In this document: in pieces, positions 46,501 through 58,632 of the stretch
How the letters are laid out: each line of letters begins with the position of its first letter
How positions within the stretch are numbered: position 1 is the first letter of the stretch
DNA from: Piscicola geometra
Taxonomy: Eukaryota > Annelida > Clitellata > Hirudinida > Piscicolidae
DNA: 64,000 nt
Direction: 5' to 3'
Assembly (NCBI GenBank): GCA_943735955.1
Contig: OX030957.1
Span: 197,501-261,500 of the forward strand
Position numbers and translations under genes: made by a program
The notes under the pieces: model-generated
Told to the model about the DNA's origin: nothing
Databases searched by the model: none
Seen by the model: only the letters and a program-made list of their open reading frames with translations

Positions 46501-47528
46501 AGCACAAATGAGAATAATTATTTAATTTTAACTTTATAAAAACAAAAAAAATATTTTTATTTTTAAAGCACAAATAATTCAAAAAGATTTGAGAAATGAC
46601 GAGAAGGACAGAAGCAATTGCAGGAAGGCAAGGGCATGCATCAGCAGTGCAGAAGTCAACCTTTGTGCCTCGTGCAAGACTCCATCTGTAACCTAATTAG
46701 TGGCATTTCTCAGCCTGTTGAACAACAAAAAAACAAAACTAGACCACCCCAATCTTGAGAAACCCCAACCCCAACCCTAAACCTAGCCCTAACCCCAACC
46801 CTAACCACACCCACGAGACTTGATGATTTTCCTTCAAAATCAATTTAAGAAGAAGTTTCTGGCATTTCGAAGTCATTTAAATGTTGAAACATCATGAGAA
46901 CGTTTCTAAATGGAACGGAAAGGAGACAGGTAGGCGAAGGGAATGCAAGCTTGCAGGCAGGAGAACCCGCTCGAAGAAATCGTCGACATATCGACCCCCC
47001 TAATGACGCTGTCATTGATTGCGCTTACGACACACTACTCACGCACGCACGCACATTTTTCCATAAAAAACGGTAGGTAGTAGTGACGTAAAAGTAAGTT
47101 TTATTTTTGTAATTTTTCATAAAAATATCAGAAAAGTTCAGAATAATGATTTATATTTTGAATTTATATGTTCTGTCCCTCGGCTTGTTGAGTGGTTACG
47201 ACTAAAAGATTACGCAGTTTCCACACTGCCAAGCAGCAACCTTGGCAACCCCTATGCTCTATAGGGGATGCCAAGAGCAACTTTACAAATAAAAATTGTT
47301 TTAATTAAAAAAGAAGATTGGATTGGTTATAGGATACGTACCTCTCGCCAAAGGCTGTGTGTTTGATGGAAATGACCGCCAAAGGTCTTCAGAAAGAATC
47401 GATTCATTTTTATCATTGACTTCCCTTGCCATTTCCTCAACACACTGCTAACCATCATTCAAACCAAGAGGCTCCTTCTTCTTATTCTTCGTACTAAATA
47501 TTCATCGAATATTAAATGATTTCGCATG
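43577..47528. other. AT-rich noncoding stretch
   Basis: About 4 kb without a supportable exon. It contains three CCCTAA telomere-like hexamers in a C-rich stretch (46757-46806) and a short near-perfect inverted repeat at about 47250-47286. Confidence 0.5.
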
Positions 47529-47753
47529 AAGGTACTAGATGAATATGCAACAGGGTATTAAATGAATATGCAACAGGGTATTAAATGAATATGCAACAGG
47601 GTATTAAATGAATATGCAACAGGGTATTAAATGAATATGCAACAGGGTATTAAATGAATATGCAACAGGGTATTAAATGAATATGCAACAGGGTATTAAA
47701 TGAATATGCAACAGGGTATTAAATGAATATGCAACAGGGTATTAAATGAATAG
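47529..47753. repeat. 23-bp minisatellite (GTATTAAATGAATATGCAAC core)
   Basis: About ten almost identical copies; the first differs slightly (ACTAGATG). Confidence 0.96.
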
Positions 47754-49194
47754 GCATAAAATCATTTAATGCCGCATCGCTCTCAATTATGCAACTGCCC
47801 TGATTAAAATCTCATAGTTTCTGCTTTACTCACCTGATTGCTTATTCAAGTTTGAAAAGTGGAAATATTTTTTTAAAAGTTTTAAATTTTTACTTGTTTA
47901 CATTTAAAAATAGTTTTTTTAATAATTATTAATTTTTAAAATTATTAATAGTTGTTTCAAAATGTGACAATAAAACAATGGTTGTTGTGGATAATATATT
48001 GCATGTGCGTGAGTACAAGTCAGTCATATTGAGTGCACTAAACAAACAACAAAACCCCAAAGTAAATAAATAAAGTACATTATAACACACTTGTAATTTT
48101 TAGTACGCTCACAACGTATGTGACCTCCATAAAAACACAATCCGTATGCACACATGCATACAGACTCACACACACATAGATGCACACATATGCACATAAG
48201 GACACAGACTCACACATGCATACAGACTCACACACACATAGATGCACACATATGCACACAAGCACACAGACTCACACATACACACATGCACACAAACGCA
48301 CACAGATGCACAGAAATAATATTGAGAAAACACTGAGTCGACCCTTCAACTCATATGGCACGCTGTAGGCTTCTATGGGGCGGTGTTATTAAAGAATAAA
48401 GCCGTAATAAAAGAAGGACCCTGAAAGAGGGGAGGGGATGTTCGATGCAAATGGAAGGAGCCTACAGCAAGAAGAGACTTTATCGAAAGTGAGAAAATTA
48501 GAATTAAAAAGAGGATGAGGTTCATTGAAAAAAGACAATAATTATGTTTGTAATAGGAGCATGAAAGAGGGGCCGATTAAAAGGAAGTGGCGATATTAAT
48601 GTCGGGGCAGGAATAGTCACTATTAATAATAGATTGGAGCCATTGACCAACACAACACGGACCAAAAGCAAATAGGGAAAATTAATTTGCTTCTATTCGC
48701 TACACAAACACACCCGCTTACTGCATCAACTGGCCGCTTCTTTGTGTGATTGCTGCTATTGCAAATATTCATGCGCGCCTTTGTGGTTTTGCATTTGTGG
48801 TCCTTTCACAGCAATGCTCGCGATTTTCATGATTTGTTATTTATTTTGTATTTGCTGCTCTTAAATGTTAATATTGCTTTTAATAACTAAAATGATTTAT
48901 GTTTAAATGTATAAAAAATTAAAAACGCTGTCAAATATATTTTATAGATGGATCAAAGTAGAATTGTGCTATTGATAAAAAAAATTAATTGAAAAAAAAA
49001 TTTAATTTTCAAAATAAAAAGATGCACTAAGCTTTGAGCTTATCATTATTTTGACAAAATTATAGTTTAAACTGCAGGTAATGCTTGGAATCTATTCATT
49101 TTCAGCGTATTTCGCAAATGTCCTGCCCTCTGATGAGAGTATTAAGCTAGTGTACATCCCGTCAGCTTCGATCATATTAGCTTCACCACATCAC
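47754..49194. other. Noncoding stretch
   Basis: Holds an imperfect CACA/CATGCACACA array at about 48149-48312. No exon seen. Confidence 0.5.
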
Positions 49195-49470
49195 ATCCAC
49201 AACACATGCACAACACATGCACAACACACGCACATCACATGCACAACACATGCACAACACATGCACAACACCATTTCAACACATGCACAACACCATTTCA
49301 ACACATGCACAACACATGCACATCACCATTTCAACACATGCACAACACCATTTCAACACATGCACAACACCATTTCAACCCACGCACAACACCATTTCAA
49401 CACATGAACAACACATGCACAACACCATTTCAACACATGCACAACACCATTTCAACACACGCACAACATA
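49195..49470. repeat. ACACATGCACA / ACACCATTTCA minisatellite
   Basis: Interleaved 11-bp units ACACATGCACA and CACCATTTCAA with higher-order alternation. Confidence 0.92.
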
Positions 49471-49847
49471 TGCGAAAGAGGGGGAGGGAGGAAGCAGTGG
49501 TGGCGGCCTTTTAAGGCGAGAGCAGACGCATTTGTCTGCGTTAGTGTGTGTAGTTTTGTGGTTTTATGTGACATCTATGTATGTTTGTGTGTGTGTTTGT
49601 TGTGTGTTTGTGTTTTTTTATGTGTGGGCTTGTGCGCGTGTGCGTGATGTGCAGGTCTGTATGTGTTAGGGTTGGAGAGGTGGTGTACGCACTTGCACAC
49701 GAATGAGTGAGTCTTAGGTGCACACGGGCGGGTGTTTACTTTGTGGCATGAATGCAAAGTATTGCTTTTGCAGTGTGCTTCCGTTTCGGTTGGAGATTGT
49801 TTCATGTTTTCATAAGCGTCCTTGTGTTTTTGTGATAGTTTCTCTGG

Positions 49848-50590
49848 TAGTTTTTGTGGTAGTTTTGTGATAGTTTTGTGGTAGTTTTGTGATAGTTTTG
49901 TGGTAGTTTTGTGATAGTTTTGTGATAGTTTTGTGATAGTTTTGTGATAGTTTTGTGATAGTTTTGTGATAGTTTTGTGATAGTTTTGTGATAGTTTTGT
50001 GATAGTTTTGTGATAGTTTTGTGGTAGTTTTGTGATAGTTTTGTGATAGTTTTGTGATAGTTTTGTGATAGTTTTGTGATAGTTTCGTGATAGTTTTGTG
50101 ATAGTTTTGTGATAGTTTTGTGATAGTTTTGTGATAGTTTTGTGGTAGTTTTGTGATAGTTTTGTGATAGTTTTGTGATAGTTTTGTGGTAGTTTTGTGA
50201 TAGTTTTGTGATAGTTTTGTGATAGTTTTGTGATAGTTTTGTGATAGTTTTGTGATAGTTTTGTGAGAGTTTTGTGATAGTTTTGTGATAGTTTCGTGAT
50301 AGTTTTGTGATAGTTTTGTGATAGTTTTGTGGTAGTTTTGTGATAGTTTCGTGATAGTTTTGTGATAGTTTTGTGATAGTTTTGTGATAGTTTTGTGATA
50401 GTTTTTTGATAGTTTTGTGATAGTTTTGTGATAGTTTTTTGATAGTTTTGTGATAGTTTTGTGATAGTTTTGTGATAGTTTTGTGATAGTTTCGTGATAG
50501 TTTTGTGATAGTTTTTTGATAGTTTTGTGATAGTTTTTTGATAGTTTTGTGATAGTTTTGTGATAGTTTTGTGATAATTTTGTGATAGTT
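49848..50590. repeat. 11-bp satellite (GATAGTTTTGT), about 67 copies
   Basis: About 740 bp of GATAGTTTTGT with occasional GGTAG, TTTCGT, TTTTTT and GAGAG variants. 11 is not a multiple of 3, so two minus-strand frames stay open as an apparent QNYHKTITKLS repeat. Not a gene. Confidence 0.96.
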
Positions 50591-51213
50591 TTTCTGAAGA
50601 CTCAAAACAACTTTGCATAAAGGCAGACGTCTACGAATCTTTTCGTTGTTTGATTGTCGAGATCGTGCTCAAAATCCTGAGCAGGAGGACCAATCAGAAG
50701 GCTGCATCTTCCCGCCAAAATAATTGTCATTTCATTCGAGCTAGAATCCTTCCAACTGAGATTATTTTGAAAGAATTATTGAGCTTTCTTGAAACTCAAA
50801 ATAAATATATTTTTATATTTTAAAAATATGAGTTATTAGTTTCATATCGTATGAATACAACTTATCATTTTTATTTACTCTAAATTTACTTTTTATATTT
50901 TTTCCCATTTTTTTCTTCTAACATTTCAGCAGCATAAAGTCCAATTTAGAAGCGACTGAAGATCGTCCCTTGCTTCGAGAGCCTCTGCAAACTCTGCTTT
51001 ATCGCCCAAAGGCAACAAAATTTAAATTTCTCAATTCTTTTCTTTTGATAACTTTACGCCACCAAACCATTCAAAAGTAACTTTAATCATTATAACTGAA
51101 TAGTATTGTATGTATAACTAAAATATTCAAAAGTTAAAGTAGTTTAAATATTTTGAAAATATCAATTTAACAATAAATCAGCGAGGCCTGTGCGGGGAAT
51201 GGTCAGTGGAATT
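50591..51213. other. Noncoding stretch upstream of miR-137
   Basis: No supportable feature. The primary miRNA transcript may start here. Confidence 0.45.
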
Positions 51214-51294
51214 GAGGTGTTGTTTGCGTGTGTTCTCAAGGCAATAGCTCTGGCAAGTTACTGCTATTGCTTGGGAATACACGAGGACACGCCT
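51214..51294 (+). ncRNA. mir-137: miR-137 precursor hairpin
   Basis: A stem-loop whose 3' arm carries a miR-137-type mature sequence at about 51265-51286. It begins TATTGCTTGGGAATACACG, so the seed ATTGCTT (51266-51272) is exact and the recalled protostome form differs at about three positions outside the seed (A to G at position 10, and two near the 3' end). The 5' arm (GTGTTCTCAAGGCAATAGC, 51229-51247) pairs with it with one bulge and a mismatch or two, closing a loop of roughly 15 bases. The outer stem continues with AGGTGT and ACACGCCT. miR-137 is a conserved, mostly neuronal miRNA of bilaterians. Pairing was judged by eye. Confidence 0.88.
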
Positions 51295-53520
51295 TCCCTC
51301 CTTCAACCAACTTCTTCTTGGTTTCTGTCTTCATATCACTTTGTTTTTTAATTTAATCATAAAAAATTAAAATTGTTTAATAAATGAATTTATTTCGTCC
51401 AAGTCATATTTCCAGGCGCCTATTTATCTGCTTATTTGAAATTTCATGCACCTTATCTAGCAATGACTCAGCTGAAAGTTTGGCAATTAGCCTATAAAAT
51501 AGGAATTTCGTACATTTATGTTTGTAATCAATTTTTAAATTTTAAGACTGTTTTTTCCTTTAAAGCTTAAATAATCCTCTAATTAAATTATTTAAGTAGT
51601 ATTATTTAGTGTTTAAAACTTTATTTTGACAAATTCCCGTGCATTCATCTGGTGCATGCCATCCGTCATCTTTCAAACCATCCAAGAATACGCAAAACAC
51701 CAAAATCTTCACACGTCCGTAATTTCAGGATAGCATAACTTTTCGAAAAAATTCATTTGAGGCATTTATTTCAGAAGTTATTTTTTAACTGTTTATTTAA
51801 AAACTCGAATGTCTATGACGGTCTATGATACGTTTTTGATACAGCAATTTTTTTCGAACATTAGAAAAAATAATTTTTTTATTTAAGAAGATTTCTGTTA
51901 GTACATTTTGGTGTTTTTCTGGCCGTTTGCTTTTGAATTTTCTGAGTAAAATGCTGCACAAACGTTGTCAAAGGGACTCTCAAGTCAAGTGAAGTTCAAA
52001 AATTACAAGTTCAACTACTTGACATTTGATGAATTTTATGAAATAATATTTCATTAAAATAAAATAAAATCTTTACACAATCTTTGGATGACTTGCAAAA
52101 CTGAAAAGAAATCTAAAAAAGGGTTTTGCTGATTTCAAAAACATTTCAAAAAGTTAGCGCTAGAACAAGAGGGGTTTTAATGAATCTGAGAATATGCGCT
52201 CTCATGTTCGCAGGAAGTCGCCTGCAACGAAGCCAAAAGACGTACAAACATACGTATACAGCAGTGCAAAAAACAATTAATATTAAAAAATTAAAATGAA
52301 TGCGTATCTAAAAATGTAAAAAAACATACCTAAATAAAAACAAATATCAGAAAAAAATAATTATTATAAAATGAATAAGTATAAAAAGACAATAATAATG
52401 AAATAAAAAACTAAATATGAAAAAGTAAAAAAAAAGCAAAAAGTAGGATGAGAATGATAAGAAGGGGAATCATGCAGAGTTATGCTTTGGCACTGGCGTT
52501 CCGACTCGCCAACACACGCGACCATAAAACACTCGAGCATGATGGAGCTACTTAAACGCTTGCAAAGCAAACAACAGTCTCCTTTTTATCACTTTTTTAT
52601 CTTTTTTGCTAAGTGTTTTCAAAACTTTTTCTTAATTTGCTGCATGCCTCAGAGTGACAACGCAATTTAAATTTTTTTCAAAGCGAGATGTTTTTAATTA
52701 ACTCGTAAATTTAAGAAAAACAAAAATTGGCGTAATAATTTATCTCGAAAAATGTTCAAAAAACGTATTGTAAATTATGACCAAAAATCATTAAGAACAT
52801 TTTAAATACTGCCTAGAAAATACTTTATATATTTAATATTTTAAATAAATTATTTTTATTTTTAGGCAGGAGAACCAAAAAAGACACAGTGAGACTGAGC
52901 TGATAAATTTGTTTGTATAATTTGCGAGTCGGTCTTCTGACGCAGGCGGGCAAACAGAGCTCTGCGAAGTCTGCCTCTTAGTCCTCTCTTTTGTATGTGT
53001 GCCTCTCTGTCGCCTTCGTTGTTGCCTCTGATGTGAACTTTGAGACTTTTTCTAATTGAAATAAATCTGCCTTTCAAAAAAATCGCAGTAACTTTCAGTT
53101 TATGATTGCTCTAAAGCCTCTTATTGTTGGAGTTTCAAAGCATTTATCTCTGATGCCTTTGCGAAAGCTGCTCAATTCCAACTCGAATTTTCCTTTTCGG
53201 CTGCAGTCATATTGTCTGGCTTACATTGCGCCGTGCAATCACACGGCCATAATCCCTTTATAATTGAATGCTCTTTATCTTTATAAATATTTACGTCCGA
53301 GAAAACCAACAATGTATCATTTTTACTTACATTTTGTCGTTTGTTTTATTTATACCTTCCATAGTAATAACTATTTTTAATGTAATATTTATTTGGGTAA
53401 TTATATTACAAAATATGTTTTTGCAAAATTTTGATGAGCAAAAATATGAGAAATAATAACGGGATTCTGCGTTCATTCAATATCAAATGTTTTTAGTGTA
53501 ATTTCCTTATTAATATATCC
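51295..53520. other. AT-rich noncoding stretch downstream of miR-137
   Basis: No supportable exon or array. Scattered A/T runs only. Confidence 0.5.
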
Positions 53521-53552
53521 AGTTCATGCACTGCTTTTTCAATTGACTCATC

Positions 53553-53715
53553 CATCTGTCATCCTTCTTCATCCCAACCTTTGTCTGTCATCCCACTCCA
53601 TCCCAGCCTTTGTCTATCAACCCCCTCCATCCTAACCTTTGTCTGTCATCCTCTCCGTCCCAGCCTTTGTCTATCATCCCCCTCTATCCCAACCTTTGTC
53701 TGCCCTTCCCCTCCC
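53553..53715. repeat. Imperfect CCCAACCTTTGTCTGTCAT minisatellite
   Basis: Five to six diverged copies of a unit of roughly 28-30 bp with the core CCCAGCCTTTGTCT. Confidence 0.75.
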
Positions 53716-56700
53716 CTCCCAACTTCCCATCATTAATCTCCACAGCATCTTCCATCATACGCTGAGCAAACAAGCACGCAGCGAGCACACACTAATATCG
53801 CCAAGTCTCGCTCGCAATTAATCTCATGGAGACTCATTGGCGTTCATTTGTCTGTGTTATGTTCTCTGGATTCCGCTGAGTAATTTTATTTCATACTTCT
53901 GCATTTATGCCAATGTTATAGTCTACAACTCTAAACTATGGTTTATACTGTTGCGTGCAAACAAAACTATGGTCGTACAGGGAACGTGAGGACACGGGCT
54001 GTTCAAATATGTTTGTTTGTTGAAGGTCTCAAGAGCTTCATCAGGCATCTGGAGGAAGGAGCTCACTAGGCGGCAAAGTTCCAAAGCTTTTCTGAACTTT
54101 GGAACAGGAAATATGAAAAGTCCCGGTAAGAAAAGCCAACAAGCAGTGGAAGAGTGGAGAGGCGGTCTCTCTGAGTGCAAAGCTCGTGAAGTCACCAAGC
54201 AACGAGTCTTCACTTCTAGACTCGCCACTGCCCATGCGAAGTGAACCAGAACTGCTTCTGTGCAGTGCTAGAATGTCGATGGGTCAAAAGGTTTAATAGT
54301 GGCAAGATGGAGAATATAACAGGAAAGAGATGAAAAGAGAGTTATTTTGTCTGCAAGAATGGTTAAAGTTAAACCATCTTCGAGAGGTGATAATGATCGT
54401 GACTATTTATGAAAGTTTTGATTAAATAAATATTATCTGTACTTTTAATTACTTGAGAGTTACTTGAAATAACACCAATGGACAGTGAAAATGAAAGAGA
54501 TAAAAAAGAGAAAACATTTTTCCAGAATGGCTGGGCAATGGCGCAGTCTTTTTCATAGAAAGCCATTCAAACAAATATTTTTAATTTTAAAAAGCGTATT
54601 ATTGTCAGCTTAGTCACTTTCCCATTTGATGCTTTCTCTGGCATCCATCACATTTAGGCAGTCAAAGGCACAATTCAATATGCGCCACGTTTAATGAAGT
54701 ACTCCACTATTTAGACTCACTCTCAATCAAAATATGTTTTTTCGAAAGGAAAAACTTGGAATTTTAATTTTTTATATCTTTGAAATTCTCTCAAACAATT
54801 TTTTCCCAATTTATAGACTTATTTCCAATGTTTTAACTTTAAAAAACTTTTTTACAATTTAAAATACAAAAATAATTAGTTTAAACTTAAAATGCTCGCT
54901 TACAACAAACCTGAGTCTTCTGTCAGAAATGTTTATAAAGACATTTTTGTTCAAAAGATCTTCTGAATGATTCGAGAACATAGCGTAACCGAAAATTGTA
55001 ACTCTATTTCACCAAGTTGTAAGTGGAAGGGATTCTAAATCAGATTATTTAAGTGAGTTTCTCCACTTACTATGACAACTTCGTATTCATGACATTTCAC
55101 AATTCCTAAATATTCGTTTTTCATCCAACTCAACTTTCCAGTCTTTTTATTCTTACACTTTTGAAAGAATTGTTATTATTTGAAACCACTTGCGATGACG
55201 TAGTGGGTGATCGAGTCAGGTCTTGTTATGACGTCAGCCAAGCAAAAACAATCGAACATGCGCACTAATTGTTTACGTTTGCCCGCTTCATGAACAGAAC
55301 CCATGATCTACAGCAACATCATTTCATCCCGAACAATGAGGCCCTTCTAATGACATTGACGCCGATGACAAAGGCGAGTACGTGACTTGAGTTCAATGTA
55401 TAAGCCGCACTTACTTTAAAGTGGGACTCTCAAAACATGTTTGTATCGCCTCTTTAATTAAATTATCGGCAGAAAAAATTCAAATTTTTCTAACAAATAC
55501 TCATGTGTTGAGTTGATCAAAGGTCAATGAATTTGTCACACAAAGTGTGGAAGCTCACATTACGACTTTTCCATTTTTACAGTAAAAATTTTTTTTTACA
55601 GATAAATAAAAAAATGATAGTCTGAAGTTTTTTCCAATTATTTGCACATGTTGCGATGGTTGTGATGCGATCAAGGTACGCTTCCGATAGTGCTGCCCCG
55701 AGGAAAGAAGCTTTGGGAAGAGTACTTTAAGCTTCTTGTTAGTTGAGAGAAATATATGTGTGCCTTCAACAGTTGATAATCACATTACTGATAATTAAAT
55801 TAATTATATAAATAATGAAAGCAAATTAAATAAAATTTATGGTCGAAAAGAATGGCATATCACGCGGTAGCTGCATTCAGTGCCAATGATATTGCTCGAT
55901 GTGTCATGGCGTCTGATCGCTTCAAACAAAAGAAGAAAAAATCTGCATTTTTGTCATTTTTTTGCAACACTTTTTCTAAAAGCTCTGGGTATTTAATACA
56001 CTTAATCTAAAAAAAAGATTAGCTTTTGCTAATATTCAATTTTAAATAACAAAGAAAAAATTCCATATAATATACCAAAATACGAATCAAAATTTAAATA
56101 TTCAATTTAGATATTCAATTAAAATTTAAATGTATATTCTACATATTCTGTGGATTCTACTAATAGTATGTAGTATGATGGAGAGGCAGTGGTGGTTTGG
56201 AGGGCTTCAACATTCATGAGGGAGAGAGGTCAGTGAATAATAGAAGGCACTTTTATGCGGAAGAGGCCGCCACGATGGCGAGATGATGCGATTACCTCCG
56301 CTCTTTGCGTCGTCGTATTACTTACCAGTTTATGGCGAATTGTGAATAATAAACAACGAATTGAAGAGTCTGAGGCAAGAGAGCTTTCTTGCGAGAGGCT
56401 GGGAACAATTTAAATTCTCTTAAATCGTCTCAATAAATAAAAGAAAATATTAAATTTTATTTGTTTATAGATAACAAGTATAAGTATGCAAATTACGTAA
56501 TAGAGCCGTTTTAAATTCCCAAATACGCTAGGGAGCTTACTTAAAACATAAAAAACAGAACTCTTGCATAAATAAAATAGAAATTCTAAAGCGACTAAGA
56601 GAAGTTTTCAAGAAAAGCAGATCACTTAAATATGGGATAAGAATGAAAGACTGAAAAGTCCATTTATAACCTAATCTCGTCTGGTATCCAATCCCAAAGT

Positions 56701-58070
56701 TCTGCGTGGAATGGATTTCTCAGAACATCCAATCATCAAATGCCTCCAATCTCGAACATTCGAATTCGTTGGATGCGCTTATACGACGCCTTGATGGCTG
56801 AAACAGTGCCAAAATGGAAAGTTTGATCGCCAGATATGATCGAATGGAGGGCCATTGGAGAGACGATGAGTGGATTCGTCGCACAGGGCTTTCAAGTTGA
56901 GTCATGCAACTTGAGGTTTTTATATATAATAAATTATATTCGGATTTTGTCATTTTAAATTGCCTAAAAAATAATAGAAAAGTTGAAAAATGTAGAAAAA
57001 GTTTCAAGTGATTACAGTGTGGAAGTGCAGCTTATACGAGAAGGCAATTATCGTGGAAACACGACAGCTTCTGACGTTGCGTCAGGTTCCAGGCACTCGA
57101 AGGTTTCAACACGTTCCCCGCACGCATCCATCTCCGTCAAAGCCTCGTCAGCTGCGTGCTTCCACGCTTCCTCCCCACTCCATGACTCCTTCTTCTAACT
57201 TTCATGTCTCCCATAGTTGATTTTGACATTATTTTTGGGGTGCTTATTTCATGTTTTTAGCGTTTGCATTGACTTTGGTTTGTGTTTGTTGAAAGGTGTG
57301 TCTAAAGTTCGTTGTAAAAAAAATTTAACTGTTTTTTCGGCTGTTTTATTGCTTTTGTCTTTTTGTGTGTCTGTTTTTTGTTTTTCTGTTTGTTTTTTGT
57401 TTGTATTTTTTCTTTTTGTTTGCTTGCGACTGGTGCGCTTTTATGGCCTCGGATGTTTATGACGTGAGCTGGGAAGTTGCTCGTAAAACAGGCGAATGAA
57501 GAGACGCTCACAAAGGTTTTGAACCTGGTAGCTGAGGCTTTCGAGAAGTTGTTGAGCCAATTCGAAACTGTTTCTTAGCCATAAAGCTTCCTTCAAAGAT
57601 TAGAATTTGTGTTTAAATTAAAAATTTTAAAGTTTAAAAACTTTTTTTCCTTCTACGACAAACACCTTCAACTTTAAAGGTGATTGAGTTTCTTGTTGGT
57701 CGTTTCACTGAGTTTGTTTGTGTGTTTTTATGTTGGCCTGTGTTTCTTGGTGCAGTGTTTGTGAGCAAACCCACTATTTGTTTCTTCAGCACATTCATCA
57801 AATTCAACTTTTCACTCGCCCAGCTTAAATTCCAAATAAAAAAAATTAAAGAAAAATCAAAAAATATAGTTTACAGTTTTCTAAAAATGTTTTTTAATTT
57901 ATAATATTCAAAAATTATTCCATCAAAACAGTTTTAAAAACAGTTGGGTCAGACTTAACAAATAGCTGGTGGAAGGAAGAAGATATTGAGGAATAGAGCT
58001 GCCGAATGAACGAAGAAGCTGGCTACGTGGCTTGGAAAGAAATAACTTGTCGCATCTTTGCTGAATTATT
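53716..58070. other. AT-rich noncoding stretch
   Basis: About 4.3 kb with no supportable coding exon, RNA gene or long array on either strand. Confidence 0.45.
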
Positions 58071-58130
58071 TACGAAGCGCTGAGAATTATTTACGAAGCG
58101 CTGAGAATTATTCACGAAGCGCTGAGAATT
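58068..58130. repeat. 21-bp tandem repeat GAATTATTTACGAAGCGCTGA
   Basis: Three copies, the last with a TTCACG variant. Confidence 0.9.
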
Positions 58131-58317
58131 GTTGATAATTCAACGTTGGAATGAAACTCCTGGCTTGAAATTATCAGAAGGTTTTGGAATCATTGATGAA
58201 AAGGGTGTCTGAAAAGTGTTTAACAAAAACGGAAACGAAATTATCATTAAATCTTTCGTAACGATGGGACCTACGTAATTAAAAATTGAAAAGCAGACGC
58301 GCAAACAGAAAGAGAGA

Positions 58318-58442
58318 GATTGAGAGGAATGGAGAGGGATGGAGGAGGATGGAGAGGGATGAAGAGGGATAAAGAAAGATGGAGAGAGATGGAAGAGGAT
58401 GGAGAGGGATGGAAGAGGATGGAGAGGGATGGGGAGGGAGGT
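58318..58442. repeat. GGATGGAGAGG purine-rich minisatellite
   Basis: Imperfect GGATGGAGAGG and GGATGGAAGA units. Confidence 0.88.
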
Positions 58443-58537
58443 GAGGGACATCATATCCGCCTGGAGTCTGCATACACGAGACATGAGTGCTGCGTCATCA
58501 AAGAGATTTTAATACTCTTTTGCCTTTATATCCTTTA

Positions 58538-58632
58538 AGACTTTTTATATTTAATATCTTTTAAGACTTTTTATATTTAATATCTTTTAAGACTTTTTAT
58601 ATTTAATATCTTTTTAGACTTTTCATATTTAA
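58538..58632. repeat. 26-bp AT-rich tandem repeat
   Basis: About 3.5 copies of a unit with the core GACTTTTTATATTTAATATC. Confidence 0.9.

Noticed and set aside
46757..46806. Interstitial telomere-like (CCCTAA) sequence
   Set aside because: Only three exact CCCTAA hexamers in a degenerate C-rich stretch; too short and irregular to call a telomeric relic.
49575..50618. 347- and 267-codon minus frames with NYHKTITKLSQ repeats
   Set aside because: Two frames of the same strand give the same peptide, as expected for an 11-bp satellite.
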